Assembly (NCBI GenBank): GCA_963664605.1
Contig: OY761536.1
Span: 496,001 to 560,000, forward strand
DNA from: JAHOYW01 sp963664605
GTDB taxonomy: Bacteria; Verrucomicrobiota; Lentisphaeria; Victivallales; Victivallaceae
Reading direction: 5' to 3'
DNA: 64,000 nt
The notes beneath the pieces are model-generated. The model saw only the letters and a list, made by a program, of their open reading frames with translations. It was not told the origin of the DNA and ran no database searches. Made by a program: the position numbers and the translations under genes. Each line of letters begins with the position of its first letter. The first letter of the stretch is position 1. Below are positions 43,720 to 51,943 of the stretch, piece after piece.

Positions 43720-44846
43720 TCAAGTAAAGATCTTTGAAATTTTTGTATGAATATTTTTGCATGATCGAGAGTATTTTGAGGACAGAAACTCAAACGTACT
43801 CCAGCATAAGCATCTTCTTTATTAAAGCCCATCGCGGTTAATGCTGTACTGGGTTTGTCACTTTCAGATAAACATGCGCTGCCGGCGGAAAAATAGACGC
43901 TTTCTTCTGAAAGCATACGCACCAGTACCCCGCTTTGATAGCCGGGAACGATGAAATGCAGGATATATGGAGAGGAGTTTTCTTCAGGAATAGTTAATAC
44001 TATTTTTTTATCATTAAATAGTTTTAATTTTGACAGTTCCTGACGTAAAAAATTATTTATTTTACAGATTTTCTCAAGGTTTTCAGTGTTTTCAATCTGT
44101 TTTTTCTCAATACATTCAGCTAAAGCCAGTACAGCGGCAGGTTCGGGACGGCTGGCTGTATAATATTCTTTGCGGCAAAGCTTTAAATATTCAATAAAAG
44201 CACTTAATTTAGGATTTATTAATAATGCGGCACAGGATGGAGCTCCAATTTTATGTCCTGAAATACTGATAATATCCAGCTTTGCCTCGTTCCACGGAAT
44301 TTTTATTTTTCCTGCGGACTGTATAGTATCTGACATAAAAACACTTTGCGGAGCGTGTTTGTCAATAACTTTGTGGATAACGGCAAGATCCTGGATAACT
44401 CCGGTTTCGCTTTGAACGTGGTGAATGGCTGTTAAGACAGTTTTTTCATCTAGCAGTTCAGCTAAATTATCAAGGTCAACTTTTCCATTAGTTATTTTTA
44501 CCATGCGGATTTCAGCCCCGCTTCGTTTAAGAGTTGCAAGTAAAGCAGGGTGTTCCATAGCAGTAGTTACTATATTTCCTTCCTGGAAACCTTTAAATTC
44601 ACTTAATAAACTAAATATATCAGTACCGGAATGCCCCCAGTGAATATTTGTTTGTCCGCCGCATAAATATTTTGAAATTTTGCTTTCCGCAAGTTCAATT
44701 TTCCGGCGCAAATCATAAGCTAAACTATGAGCGGCTTCCTGATTTGCATAAAAATCTGAGGAATAAGAGTAATAATGGCCAAGTATTTTGGGATCAGGCT
44801 GACACGAAGCCGCATTGTCAAAATATATTCTCAATTTATTTTCCAT
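43713..44846 (-). CDS. Cysteine desulfurase-like aminotransferase, class V
   Basis: About 377 residues from the ATG at 44846, where the family begins (MENKLRIYFDNAASCQPDP); a longer in-frame reading to 44912 has no family match. The PLP Lys is in SISGHKIGAPSCAALL and the persulfide-forming Cys in FSAGSACLSE, with HHVQSETGVIQDL matching the PLP contact loop. It is divergent from IscS: the usual G-S-G-A-T-E-A-N-N stretch is replaced by WGHSGTDIFSLL. It may supply sulfur for a cofactor or act on another substrate. The start lies inside the end of the small coiled-coil gene (11-base overlap). Confidence 0.88.
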   Translation of the reverse strand: MENKLRIYFDNAASCQPDPKILGHYYSYSSDFYANQEAAHSLAYDLRRKIELAESKISKYLCGGQTNIHWGHSGTDIFSLLSEFKGFQEGNIVTTAMEHPALLATLKRSGAEIRMVKITNGKVDLDNLAELLDEKTVLTAIHHVQSETGVIQDLAVIHKVIDKHAPQSVFMSDTIQSAGKIKIPWNEAKLDIISISGHKIGAPSCAALLINPKLSAFIEYLKLCRKEYYTASRPEPAAVLALAECIEKKQIENTENLEKICKINNFLRQELSKLKLFNDKKIVLTIPEENSSPYILHFIVPGYQSGVLVRMLSEESVYFSAGSACLSESDKPSTALTAMGFNKEDAYAGVRLSFCPQNTLDHAKIFIQKFQRSLLDY

Positions 44847-45099
44847 CGCGGATTTTCTCTTTGTCGCGTTTTGCCTTTGACATAATCGAGGCGCGTTCAA
44901 CAGCCATATCATCTTTTATTTGTTCGATTTCCTTATAATCGGTGGTATTCTTCAATTTTTCTGTATAACATAGTTCCGATTCCGCTAATTTAGCTTTGCA
45001 AGTTCTGTCTATTTCAGCAATCGCGCCTTTTTGGGTGTCATTGAGTTCGTTTAAAATGCCGCCGCTGCGTTCCAGTGCCAGTTCCCATGCTGTTTTCAT
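44836..45099 (-). CDS. Small hypothetical coiled-coil protein
   Basis: 87 residues, almost wholly helical and charged, with heptad-like Leu/Ile spacing and four or more Lys/Glu clusters. It has no signal peptide, membrane helix or metal motif. Its stop overlaps the cysteine desulfurase-like start, so the two are probably co-translated, suggesting a scaffold or partner role. I do not recognise the family. Confidence 0.7.
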   Translation of the reverse strand: MKTAWELALERSGGILNELNDTQKGAIAEIDRTCKAKLAESELCYTEKLKNTTDYKEIEQIKDDMAVERASIMSKAKRDKEKIRDGK

Positions 45100-45182
45100 G
45101 ATAAAATCCTGTTTATATTATAATTCCTGTTTTTAATTTACCATTACTCGTCTAAAAAACAAGATAAGCATAGCTTATGTCC

Positions 45183-45210
45183 TTGCAATTTATTTAAAAA
45201 GCATTATTAT
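45183..45210 (+). promoter_or_regulatory. Candidate promoter for the esterase gene
   Basis: TTGCAA (45183-45188) and TATTAT (45205-45210) are 16 bp apart. Transcription would start near 45217, about 34 bases before the ATG. Confidence 0.4.
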
Positions 45211-45250
45211 TCGCATAACAAAACAAGTTTAAATAACAAAGGTTTTATCA

Positions 45251-46048
45251 ATGAAAACGATTAATTTATGGCCGGAAAATTTTGTAGAAGGAAAATCTAA
45301 AGACGGGGAATTCGTTCCGACCTTGGACATTTATACTCTTGACAGCCCTGAAACAAAAGGAGCCGTTGTTATTTGTCCTGGTGGCGGATACGCAGGCCGT
45401 GCTGTGCACGAGGGAAAAGACATCGCATTGCGCTTTAATAAACTTGGTTTTCATGCTTTTGTGGTTCAGTACAGGGTTTCCCCGAATCGTTTCCCGGCTC
45501 CACAGCAGGACGTTTTCCGGGCAATAAAAACGGTTCGCTCGAAAGCGGATGAATGGAATGTAAAAACTGATAAAATCGCGGTTTGTGGTTTTTCCGCAGG
45601 CGGACACCTTACCGCGAGTTCCGGAACATTATTTAATGAAGTGGAGTTTAGCGTCGGCGATGAAACGGATAAAGTTTCACAAAAGCCTAATGCGTTAATA
45701 TTATGTTATCCGGTTATTTCGTCAGGTGAGCACGGACATGTTGGTTCATTCAATAACCTGCTTGGCAAAGAAGCCGATTCAGGCTTGCGGGAAAAATATT
45801 CTCTCGAGAAACGTATTACCGCGGAAACTCCGCCAACTTTTCTCTGGCACACCGGAGAAGATCCGGGGGTTCCGGTTGAGAACAGCCTTTTATGGTGTCT
45901 GGGTCTTCGTAAATATAAAATACCTTTTGAACTTCACGTCTTTCCTGAAGGACGGCACGGTCTTGGTCTTGGCGTGGACCCTGATGTGCCGGAAATCCAG
46001 GTATGGCCGGAGCTTTGTGCAACCTGGCTAAAAAAAATGGGATGGTAG
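45251..46048 (+). CDS. Alpha/beta hydrolase, esterase/acetylxylan esterase-like
   Basis: 265 residues with an alpha/beta hydrolase fold. The oxyanion-hole strand reads VICPGGGYAGRAVHEG, the nucleophile elbow CGFSAGGHL, the likely acid is in WHTGEDPGVP and the catalytic His in FPEGRHGLGLG. This pattern is that of BD-FAE/esterase-lipase family members that deacetylate sugars. No signal peptide is present, so it acts in the cytoplasm, possibly on imported acetylated oligosaccharides. It ends 4 bp from the convergent HlyD-like gene. Confidence 0.9.
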   Translation: MKTINLWPENFVEGKSKDGEFVPTLDIYTLDSPETKGAVVICPGGGYAGRAVHEGKDIALRFNKLGFHAFVVQYRVSPNRFPAPQQDVFRAIKTVRSKADEWNVKTDKIAVCGFSAGGHLTASSGTLFNEVEFSVGDETDKVSQKPNALILCYPVISSGEHGHVGSFNNLLGKEADSGLREKYSLEKRITAETPPTFLWHTGEDPGVPVENSLLWCLGLRKYKIPFELHVFPEGRHGLGLGVDPDVPEIQVWPELCATWLKKMGW

Positions 46049-46051
46049 AAT

Positions 46052-47125
46052 CTATTTGTTCCAGCCGGAGAGGCAGAAAATAATTCTTGCTTTGCCTGTG
46101 GCGATATAAGCTTCTCCGGTGGACCCAAGGCGTAAAGCCTGCGGCTCTTTGGTTATGAGAACTTTGACCGGATAATAATTTTGCCCGGCTCTTACTTCCG
46201 GCATGCCGCCGATGCGTAAAACTTTGCCTTCAAAATAACCATATTCCAGATAATTGTACTGGCTGCTGGCGATTCTCGCGGTTTGTCCTTCCTGAATCCT
46301 GAAAATTTGTTTTTCATCAACATAAACAGTAAATTTTTTCTTATCATTTGTAGCTATGCGTACCAAAGTATCGCCTGGCACGACGTAAGCCCCGGGTTTT
46401 GGAGGAATGTAGCGGACGATTCCGTCTTCCGGGGCAATAAAAATATAATCATCCAGATGCTTAAATAATAATTTAAGTTCATTTTCTTTGCTGGCCAGTT
46501 TTGTTTTAAGTAATGCAAGTTCGCTGGCTGCTTTCGCTATTATTTTTTTTGCAAGACCATTTTTAAGGGTTGCGTAATCTTTGCGTGCGGATTTGAGATC
46601 GGTAATATTATTTAAATGTTTTAATTGCGCCTGTTGGAACTTTAATAATGAAATGACTTTGCGTTTATAAAGTTTCTGGAACATTTCCAGTTCTATTTCG
46701 CTTTTTTTGCAGCGCATTTCCGCATTATTCAAGGCGATTAAAGTATGACGGTATTCTTTTGGAAGGGGGTTATGTTTTTTTATGGCAAACTCAGCTTCAG
46801 CAACATCTATTTCTGATTTAAGTTCTTCTACCTGATTTTTCAACAGAGCTATTTTTTCACGCAAATCGCGATCGTCCAAACGAAGCATGACTTCGCCTTT
46901 TTTAACATTTTCACCTTCTTGTTTTTCAACGCTCTTAATTCTGCTCAAAACAGTTGATTTAAGCTGATATTCACGGAAGCCTTCAAAAATGCCGCGCCCT
47001 GCAACTGTATTTTCCATGTATCCGAATATCAATATTGCAGCAATAATAAAAAGAAAGACGAACAGCCCTCCGATCATATAGCGAAAGATCTTAAGAGTTT
47101 TCCTGAAATTATATTTTTCTGTCAT
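46052..47125 (-). CDS. HlyD-family periplasmic adaptor of an ABC exporter
   Basis: 357 residues. One membrane helix near residue 17-36 is followed by a barrel-sandwich hybrid half (VKSVEKQEGENVKKGEVMLRL-like: SVEKQEGENVKKGEVMLRLD), a long helical hairpin (about 75-200) and the second half with APEDGIVRYIPPKPGAYVVP. It links an inner-membrane transporter to an outer-membrane channel. GGAGAAG precedes the ATG, 12 bp after the ABC exporter gene. No TolC-like gene is in the window. Confidence 0.92.
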   Translation of the reverse strand: MTEKYNFRKTLKIFRYMIGGLFVFLFIIAAILIFGYMENTVAGRGIFEGFREYQLKSTVLSRIKSVEKQEGENVKKGEVMLRLDDRDLREKIALLKNQVEELKSEIDVAEAEFAIKKHNPLPKEYRHTLIALNNAEMRCKKSEIELEMFQKLYKRKVISLLKFQQAQLKHLNNITDLKSARKDYATLKNGLAKKIIAKAASELALLKTKLASKENELKLLFKHLDDYIFIAPEDGIVRYIPPKPGAYVVPGDTLVRIATNDKKKFTVYVDEKQIFRIQEGQTARIASSQYNYLEYGYFEGKVLRIGGMPEVRAGQNYYPVKVLITKEPQALRLGSTGEAYIATGKARIIFCLSGWNK

Positions 47126-47137
47126 AATGCTTCTCCT

Positions 47138-48856
47138 TTATCGCGCGGCTTTTTCCTGAGCGGTATATAATTCCCGGTAAACTCCGGGATTTTTCATGAG
47201 CTCATCATGAGCTCCTGTCTGAACTATTTTTCCATCATCCATAACGACGATAACATCCGCGTTTTTTATTGTGGATAAACGGTGTGCGATAATAATTGTT
47301 GTTTTGTTGTTCATCAGATTATCCAAGGCTGCTTGAACTAGAAATTCTGAAACGGTATCCAAGGCGGAAGTCGCTTCATCAAGTACCAGAACGCTGGGAT
47401 TTTTCAAAATAGCCCGCGCTATTGCCAACCGTTGTTTCTGTCCTCCTGAGAGACTGGTTCCATTTTCACCAATAATAGTGTCGTATCCGTCTTCCAGTTC
47501 TGAAACAAATTCATCAACATTAGCCATTGCCGCAGCTCTTTCCACTTCGCTGCGGGTTGCGCCGTTTTTAGCATAGGCAATATTTTCCCTGATTGAGCCG
47601 CTGAATAAAAACGGTTCTTGTAATACGACGCCAATATGGTCGCGGTAAGAAGCGCTGGAATATTTTTTTATAGAGATTCCGTCAATACTAAGGTCCCCTT
47701 CCTGGATATCATAAAACCTTAACAACAAATTTGTTATTGTAGATTTCCCGGAACCACTGGGCCCGACCAGGGCGACCTTTTGACCGGGACGAATATCCAG
47801 GGAAAAATCCTTGATTACCGGAACATCTTTATATTTAAAAGACACCTCTTTAAATACGATATGACCTTCCATTTTTTCTATTTTGATGGGTTTCGCGGGC
47901 TCTTCTATTTCCGGAATGACGTTGAGCAGATTGGAAATACGTTTTGCACCAGTCATACCGCGTGAAATTCCTATGGTCTGTACAGATAGATTGCTTATTG
48001 GAGTAATGAACATTCCAACATAAGTATAGAAAGCGACAAACTCACCAAGCGTCATGCTTGTTGAATGAACCATACTCATACCCATTCCTATTGTAGTTAA
48101 GTAAATTACAAGACTTAAATACTGTGTTATAGATGTACAATGGGCTGATTGTATGCCTAGTTTTACGTTCAAGTTAAGAGTCGGGCGCAGGGAAGAGAAA
48201 AAATTACGGCATTCAGTACGTTCTTTTGAAAAAGTCTTTACAACTTTTATGCCATTGATGGTTTCCCCGAGGTTAGCGGAGATTTCAGACATTTTTTCCT
48301 GCAGCAGCAATGAGTTACTGCGCATAATTTTCCTGAAATAATAGAAATTGGCGAAGAACAGGGGAACAATCATCAAAACAACTAGAGCCATTTTAAAGTC
48401 AAGAAACAATAGAACGGCAGCAACCGCAAACAAAACAAAAGACTGATTCATTATCTGGATGAAGATCATGATTAATTGCTGCATTAAAGCAACGTCATTT
48501 ATAACATTGGAAATAAGCTTTCCTGTCCGATACTCTTCATAAAAACGCAGAGATAAACTTTGCAGGTGCTTGAAAAGCTTTTGCCGGACATCAATCAGAG
48601 AGCGCATTGAAGTATAGGTGGTTAAATAACTGGCTATATAAAAACAAATAGCCCTAATTGAAAAAAGCAAAAACATTCCGCAGCACAGCAGGGCAAATAA
48701 AGAGTAATCAGCATTCGGAATAACTTTGTCAATAGCTATCTTTAACATCCACGGCAAGGCAAGGCCAAGCGCGGAAAAGCAACATAAAGATATTATTGTA
48801 CCAAGTAGCAAATAACGATAAGGTTTTATTAGATCATAGAAACTGAACTGCGACAT
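47138..48856 (-). CDS. ABC exporter, fused permease and ATPase (partner of HlyD-like protein)
   Basis: 572 residues. Six transmembrane helices (1-310) are followed by an ATPase domain with Walker A GPSGSGKST, Q-loop GVVLQEPFLF, signature LSGGQKQRLA, Walker B VLVLDEATSALD and IIAHRLSTI. There is no N-terminal peptidase C39 domain, so it is not a bacteriocin-processing exporter. Its direct coupling to an HlyD adaptor suggests export of a lipid, polysaccharide or small molecule across the envelope. It differs clearly in sequence from the exporter at 32763. Confidence 0.94.
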   Translation of the reverse strand: MSQFSFYDLIKPYRYLLLGTIISLCCFSALGLALPWMLKIAIDKVIPNADYSLFALLCCGMFLLFSIRAICFYIASYLTTYTSMRSLIDVRQKLFKHLQSLSLRFYEEYRTGKLISNVINDVALMQQLIMIFIQIMNQSFVLFAVAAVLLFLDFKMALVVLMIVPLFFANFYYFRKIMRSNSLLLQEKMSEISANLGETINGIKVVKTFSKERTECRNFFSSLRPTLNLNVKLGIQSAHCTSITQYLSLVIYLTTIGMGMSMVHSTSMTLGEFVAFYTYVGMFITPISNLSVQTIGISRGMTGAKRISNLLNVIPEIEEPAKPIKIEKMEGHIVFKEVSFKYKDVPVIKDFSLDIRPGQKVALVGPSGSGKSTITNLLLRFYDIQEGDLSIDGISIKKYSSASYRDHIGVVLQEPFLFSGSIRENIAYAKNGATRSEVERAAAMANVDEFVSELEDGYDTIIGENGTSLSGGQKQRLAIARAILKNPSVLVLDEATSALDTVSEFLVQAALDNLMNNKTTIIIAHRLSTIKNADVIVVMDDGKIVQTGAHDELMKNPGVYRELYTAQEKAAR

Positions 48857-48897
48857 TGTGACACTCCATAATTTTTTGGTGTTGACTTAATATTTAA

Positions 48898-48913
48898 AGC
48901 ATTATGTGTGCCA
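48898..48913 (-). promoter_or_regulatory. Possible sigma-54 promoter for the ABC/HlyD operon
   Basis: Read on the minus strand, TGGCAC-N5-ATGCT spans 48913-48898. The consensus is TGGCAC-N5-TTGCA/T, with GG and GC exactly 12 bases apart as required, so one base differs. Transcription would start about 30 bases before the ABC exporter ATG. No sigma-54 activator is in this window. Confidence 0.35.
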
Positions 48914-49111
48914 GAAAATATAAAATTGAGATAAATACCTTATTATAAAAGACTAAGATATTTTATAAATAAAAAATTACATTTTTACAAGGTGTGTCAA
49001 TAAAGTAACAATATAAAGCAAGGTAAAATATGTTATTTTGTATAAGTTGTTTATTATTAAGAAAAGTGGCGTGTTTTTATGATGAAACAGTATGTGTCAC
49101 AAATGGGACAA

Positions 49112-49141
49112 GAAAAAAGCCGCCCTTGAAGAAAGGGCGGC
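49112..49141 (-). terminator. Rho-independent terminator of the ROK/oxidoreductase/aminotransferase operon
   Basis: A perfect 9-bp G+C-rich stem (GCCGCCCTT at 49119-49127 with AAGGGCGGC at 49133-49141) and 5-base loop. Read on the minus strand it is followed by TTTTTT. It starts about 20 bases after the aminotransferase stop codon. Confidence 0.92.
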
Positions 49142-49161
49142 AAAAGAAAGAAGCAGTAAAC

Positions 49162-50529
49162 TTATCCGAGAACCTCGTCACAAGCTTCTTCGAAGATCTG
49201 GATTGATTCACGAAGAGCTTCTTCGGTGATACTTAAAGGCGGAGCTATTTTAAGACACTCGCCGGCAATCCCTACCGGAGCGAACATCAACAAGCCTTTC
49301 TGAAGACATTTAACGTTGATTTCCAAAGCGGTAGCAGGATCCGGGGTTTTGGTTCCGGGAAGAACACACTGGATACCGGCAACTAAGCCTTTACCGTGGA
49401 AACACCCTAAGCGTTCAGGATATTTTTTCTGGATGCGCTCTAATTCCGGACAGAGAATATCACCCATTTTAGCAGAATTTTCAACAAGCTTTTCTTCTTC
49501 GATTACTTCCAGGTTGGCAATGGCTGCCGCAACGCAGAGCGGAGAACCTGAATGTGTGCTGGTCATTGAACCGGGAGCGTATATGTCCATAATATCTTTG
49601 CGGCCGATAACTGCTGAGATCGGCAGGGACGAACTGATGCCTTTACCGCAGGCAATGAGGTCTGGACTAATGCCGTAGTGTTCGAATGTGAACATTTTTC
49701 CACTGCGCCCGAAACCTGCCTGCACTTCATCCATAATCAGGACAATATCATTATCTTTACAGAATTTTTCGAGCTTTTGAGCGTACTCAACTGGCATAAA
49801 TTCCGGTCCGACACCTTGATATGATTCGCTCATTACACCGGCAATCTCATCCGGCTCAATACCTTGTTCTTTAAGGCTTGAGAGGAATAAATCAAAAGAG
49901 GTATCTTCATTTTTGTAACCATCCGGGAACGGAACCTGAATAAAAGTTTTATCGCCATCGACAATCCATTCTTTAAGTTTAGGCATTCCTCCGGCAAGTT
50001 GTGAAGCAAGCGTACGGCCATGGAAAGCATTGTTGAATGAAACAAAATATTTTCTCTTCGGACCGTATTTTTTCAATGCATAGGTCTTTGCCATTTTAAT
50101 ACAGTTTTCTGTTGCTTCGGAACCGGAGGAGAGCAGGAATACAGAGTATTCTTTGTCTTTAGGGGCTAATCTCTGCAGCATTCCGGTCAGCTTAGCGCGG
50201 CCTTCATGGATAAATACGTAAGTTGACAGCAAGCCCTGATCGATTATTTCATGCAAGGCTTTTGCTATTTTGGGGTGATTATGTCCGGCGTTGGCAATCA
50301 GTACGCAGCTGGACCAGTCGATCCAGCGGTTTCCCCATTTGTCAGAAACCGTGAAATTATCTGCTTTGTGCCAGATAATCGGCGGCTGCCCCTGCATCGA
50401 ACGCGGTTCTGATTTTTGCAGTTTTTCAAAAATCTCTAAAGATTCCGGTACGGGAATTGCGGTTTTTATAGAACGATATTTCGTTTCAACCTTTTTTACA
50501 TCTATTGGTGTCAAGTTATATTCTGCCAT
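49162..50529 (-). CDS. PLP-dependent aminotransferase, class III
   Basis: 455 residues, fold-type I, ornithine/GABA aminotransferase group. Key stretches are LLSSGSEATENCIKMAKTYA, SFNNAFHGRTLASQLAGG, LIMDEVQAGFGRSGKMFTFE (Asp for PLP) and the PLP Lys in LIACGKGISSSLPISAVIGR. THSGSPLCVAAA holds the Thr that binds phosphate. AAAGGAG precedes the ATG. As third gene after a ROK regulator and a Gfo/Idh/MocA oxidoreductase, it may transaminate an oxidised sugar-derived or polyol-derived carbonyl compound, which is inference; GABA or ornithine use cannot be excluded. Confidence 0.93.
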   Translation of the reverse strand: MAEYNLTPIDVKKVETKYRSIKTAIPVPESLEIFEKLQKSEPRSMQGQPPIIWHKADNFTVSDKWGNRWIDWSSCVLIANAGHNHPKIAKALHEIIDQGLLSTYVFIHEGRAKLTGMLQRLAPKDKEYSVFLLSSGSEATENCIKMAKTYALKKYGPKRKYFVSFNNAFHGRTLASQLAGGMPKLKEWIVDGDKTFIQVPFPDGYKNEDTSFDLFLSSLKEQGIEPDEIAGVMSESYQGVGPEFMPVEYAQKLEKFCKDNDIVLIMDEVQAGFGRSGKMFTFEHYGISPDLIACGKGISSSLPISAVIGRKDIMDIYAPGSMTSTHSGSPLCVAAAIANLEVIEEEKLVENSAKMGDILCPELERIQKKYPERLGCFHGKGLVAGIQCVLPGTKTPDPATALEINVKCLQKGLLMFAPVGIAGECLKIAPPLSITEEALRESIQIFEEACDEVLG

Positions 50530-50568
50530 TTGAATCAGACTCCTTTATATTTAGTTTTAATGCAATAA

Positions 50569-50618
50569 CGGTCATTATCCGTCATTGTCCGTTATTTTGG
50601 TGTTATAACCGTTATTTT
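50569..50618 (-). repeat. Phased 10-bp repeat upstream of the aminotransferase gene
   Basis: On the plus strand, units CGGTCATTAT (50569), CCGTCATTGT (50579), CCGTTATTTT (50589), a diverged unit (50599) and CCGTTATTTT (50609) follow each other every 10 bp, so copies face the same side of the helix. The last overlaps the end of the oxidoreductase gene. The array is about 40 bp before the aminotransferase start and could be a regulator-binding site. Confidence 0.55.
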
Positions 50619-51868
50619 AGTTTAACAGTTGGCTTTTTCGTGCTGTAATCAATGACCGCAATATCGCCGCCATTCATTATTGACATACGTGCCGCTTCCT
50701 GTACTAGTTCATTATAAGAGGAATTTTCCGGGGTTGCGATCAAACCTTTCTGGTTGGCTTCTTCTATCCCATTTTGACGGATTTCCATTGCTTTTTCCGG
50801 GTTTTCATCTACTTTTGCTTCAATAGCAGAAGCGCTTATCAGAGTCGCCGCAACGGAATCAAAACCGTAGCCAATCGGTTTAAAGCCTTCTCCTTCCCAT
50901 GGAACCATACGGAAGAAATCCGGGTTGACGTACTGGAAACGCTTGGAAACGTTTTTGGCGAAGCCGTACTCAACACCGCGATTGTGGTCATCATGAGCTA
51001 GAAGCCCGGCACAATCATCACCGTCAAAATACATGACCAGTCCCTGGTCGTTACCGCCGGCGCTGTCATCCGGATAACCAAGACCGTTATTAACGGATAA
51101 AATTCCGCCGTTCTCGAAAACAACGCGCCCATTTGACCACATATAGCCTTCTTTACCATTTGGAAAGATTCCTTTGCGCCCGGTGACGGACACTTCCACG
51201 GGATTTAAGCCGGTGATAAAAGCAACAAGGTCAACATAATGACATCCGACATATACGAACGGGTCGGTGTTTTCACAGGTAAACCAGTTCTGGAAATTTG
51301 AGTGGCGGTAAAAATACGGTTCAATAAGCTTCGATTCTCCAAGCGCGAAATCACCGAGGTCCCCTTTGCGGTAATGTTTACGGGCGATTAATGCGCGGCG
51401 GTCAAAGCGTTTGTGGTATTCAACTCCAATAAATATTCCGCGTTCTTTGGCTTCTTTTTCTATCTCCAGGGCCTGATCGTACTTTAATACCAAAGGTTTA
51501 ACGCATAGAATGTGCTGGTTAAAAGGAATAGTTCCTTTTAGTACTGTATAATGAAGCTGATCCGGCAATGCAATAATCACCATGCCGTAGGGATCTTTTT
51601 CTGCAAGAACTTTTTTGTAAAGTTCCGGGTCGCTTGAATCTCCAGAGCCGATTTCCGGGCAGGTTTTGAAATCTTGACCGGGGAATGCTTCAAGGATGTC
51701 TGAATTTTCTTTAAGCGCCTTGAGTGCACTTTCACGCATGTCGCAAACAGTGATTTCCCCGATGACGCCTGTGCGCTGCAGCTGAAGTGCAGACGGCAGC
51801 AGGACATCTGTTACAATCATGCCTGCGCCGATAATCGTTAAATCAAGCGCTTTTTGTTTTTGAGCCAT
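50612..51868 (-). CDS. Gfo/Idh/MocA-family oxidoreductase
   Basis: 418 residues. The Rossmann opening is LDLTIIGAGMIVTDVLLPSA. The usual E-K-P of the active site appears as CVKPLVLKYDQALE, keeping the Lys, and GVEYHKRFDRRALIAR follows. Downstream CHYVDLVAFITGLNPVEV has the His/Asp typical of the family. It oxidises or reduces a sugar or polyol with NAD(P). GGAGGT gives a strong ribosome site before the ATG. It sits between a ROK regulator and an aminotransferase, suggesting a step in a sugar or aminosugar-like pathway. Confidence 0.93.
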   Translation of the reverse strand: MAQKQKALDLTIIGAGMIVTDVLLPSALQLQRTGVIGEITVCDMRESALKALKENSDILEAFPGQDFKTCPEIGSGDSSDPELYKKVLAEKDPYGMVIIALPDQLHYTVLKGTIPFNQHILCVKPLVLKYDQALEIEKEAKERGIFIGVEYHKRFDRRALIARKHYRKGDLGDFALGESKLIEPYFYRHSNFQNWFTCENTDPFVYVGCHYVDLVAFITGLNPVEVSVTGRKGIFPNGKEGYMWSNGRVVFENGGILSVNNGLGYPDDSAGGNDQGLVMYFDGDDCAGLLAHDDHNRGVEYGFAKNVSKRFQYVNPDFFRMVPWEGEGFKPIGYGFDSVAATLISASAIEAKVDENPEKAMEIRQNGIEEANQKGLIATPENSSYNELVQEAARMSIMNGGDIAVIDYSTKKPTVKLK

Positions 51869-51943
51869 TAAAAACCTCCAATTGTTTAAAAATGAATATC
51901 GAAATCGAACATTTAAAGTTCAACATCAAATGGATTAATAATA

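Larger units (their letters stand above)
48857..49161. other. Intergenic region, 305 bp, between the ABC exporter and aminotransferase genes
   Basis: A+T-rich. It contains the sigma-54-like site at its left end and the aminotransferase terminator at its right end. Between about 48920 and 49110 I see no gene, repeat or structured RNA. Confidence 0.6.

Noticed and set aside
47138..48856. ABC exporter as a bacteriocin-processing exporter because it pairs with an HlyD protein
   Set aside because: No peptidase C39 domain and no small double-glycine precursor gene nearby.
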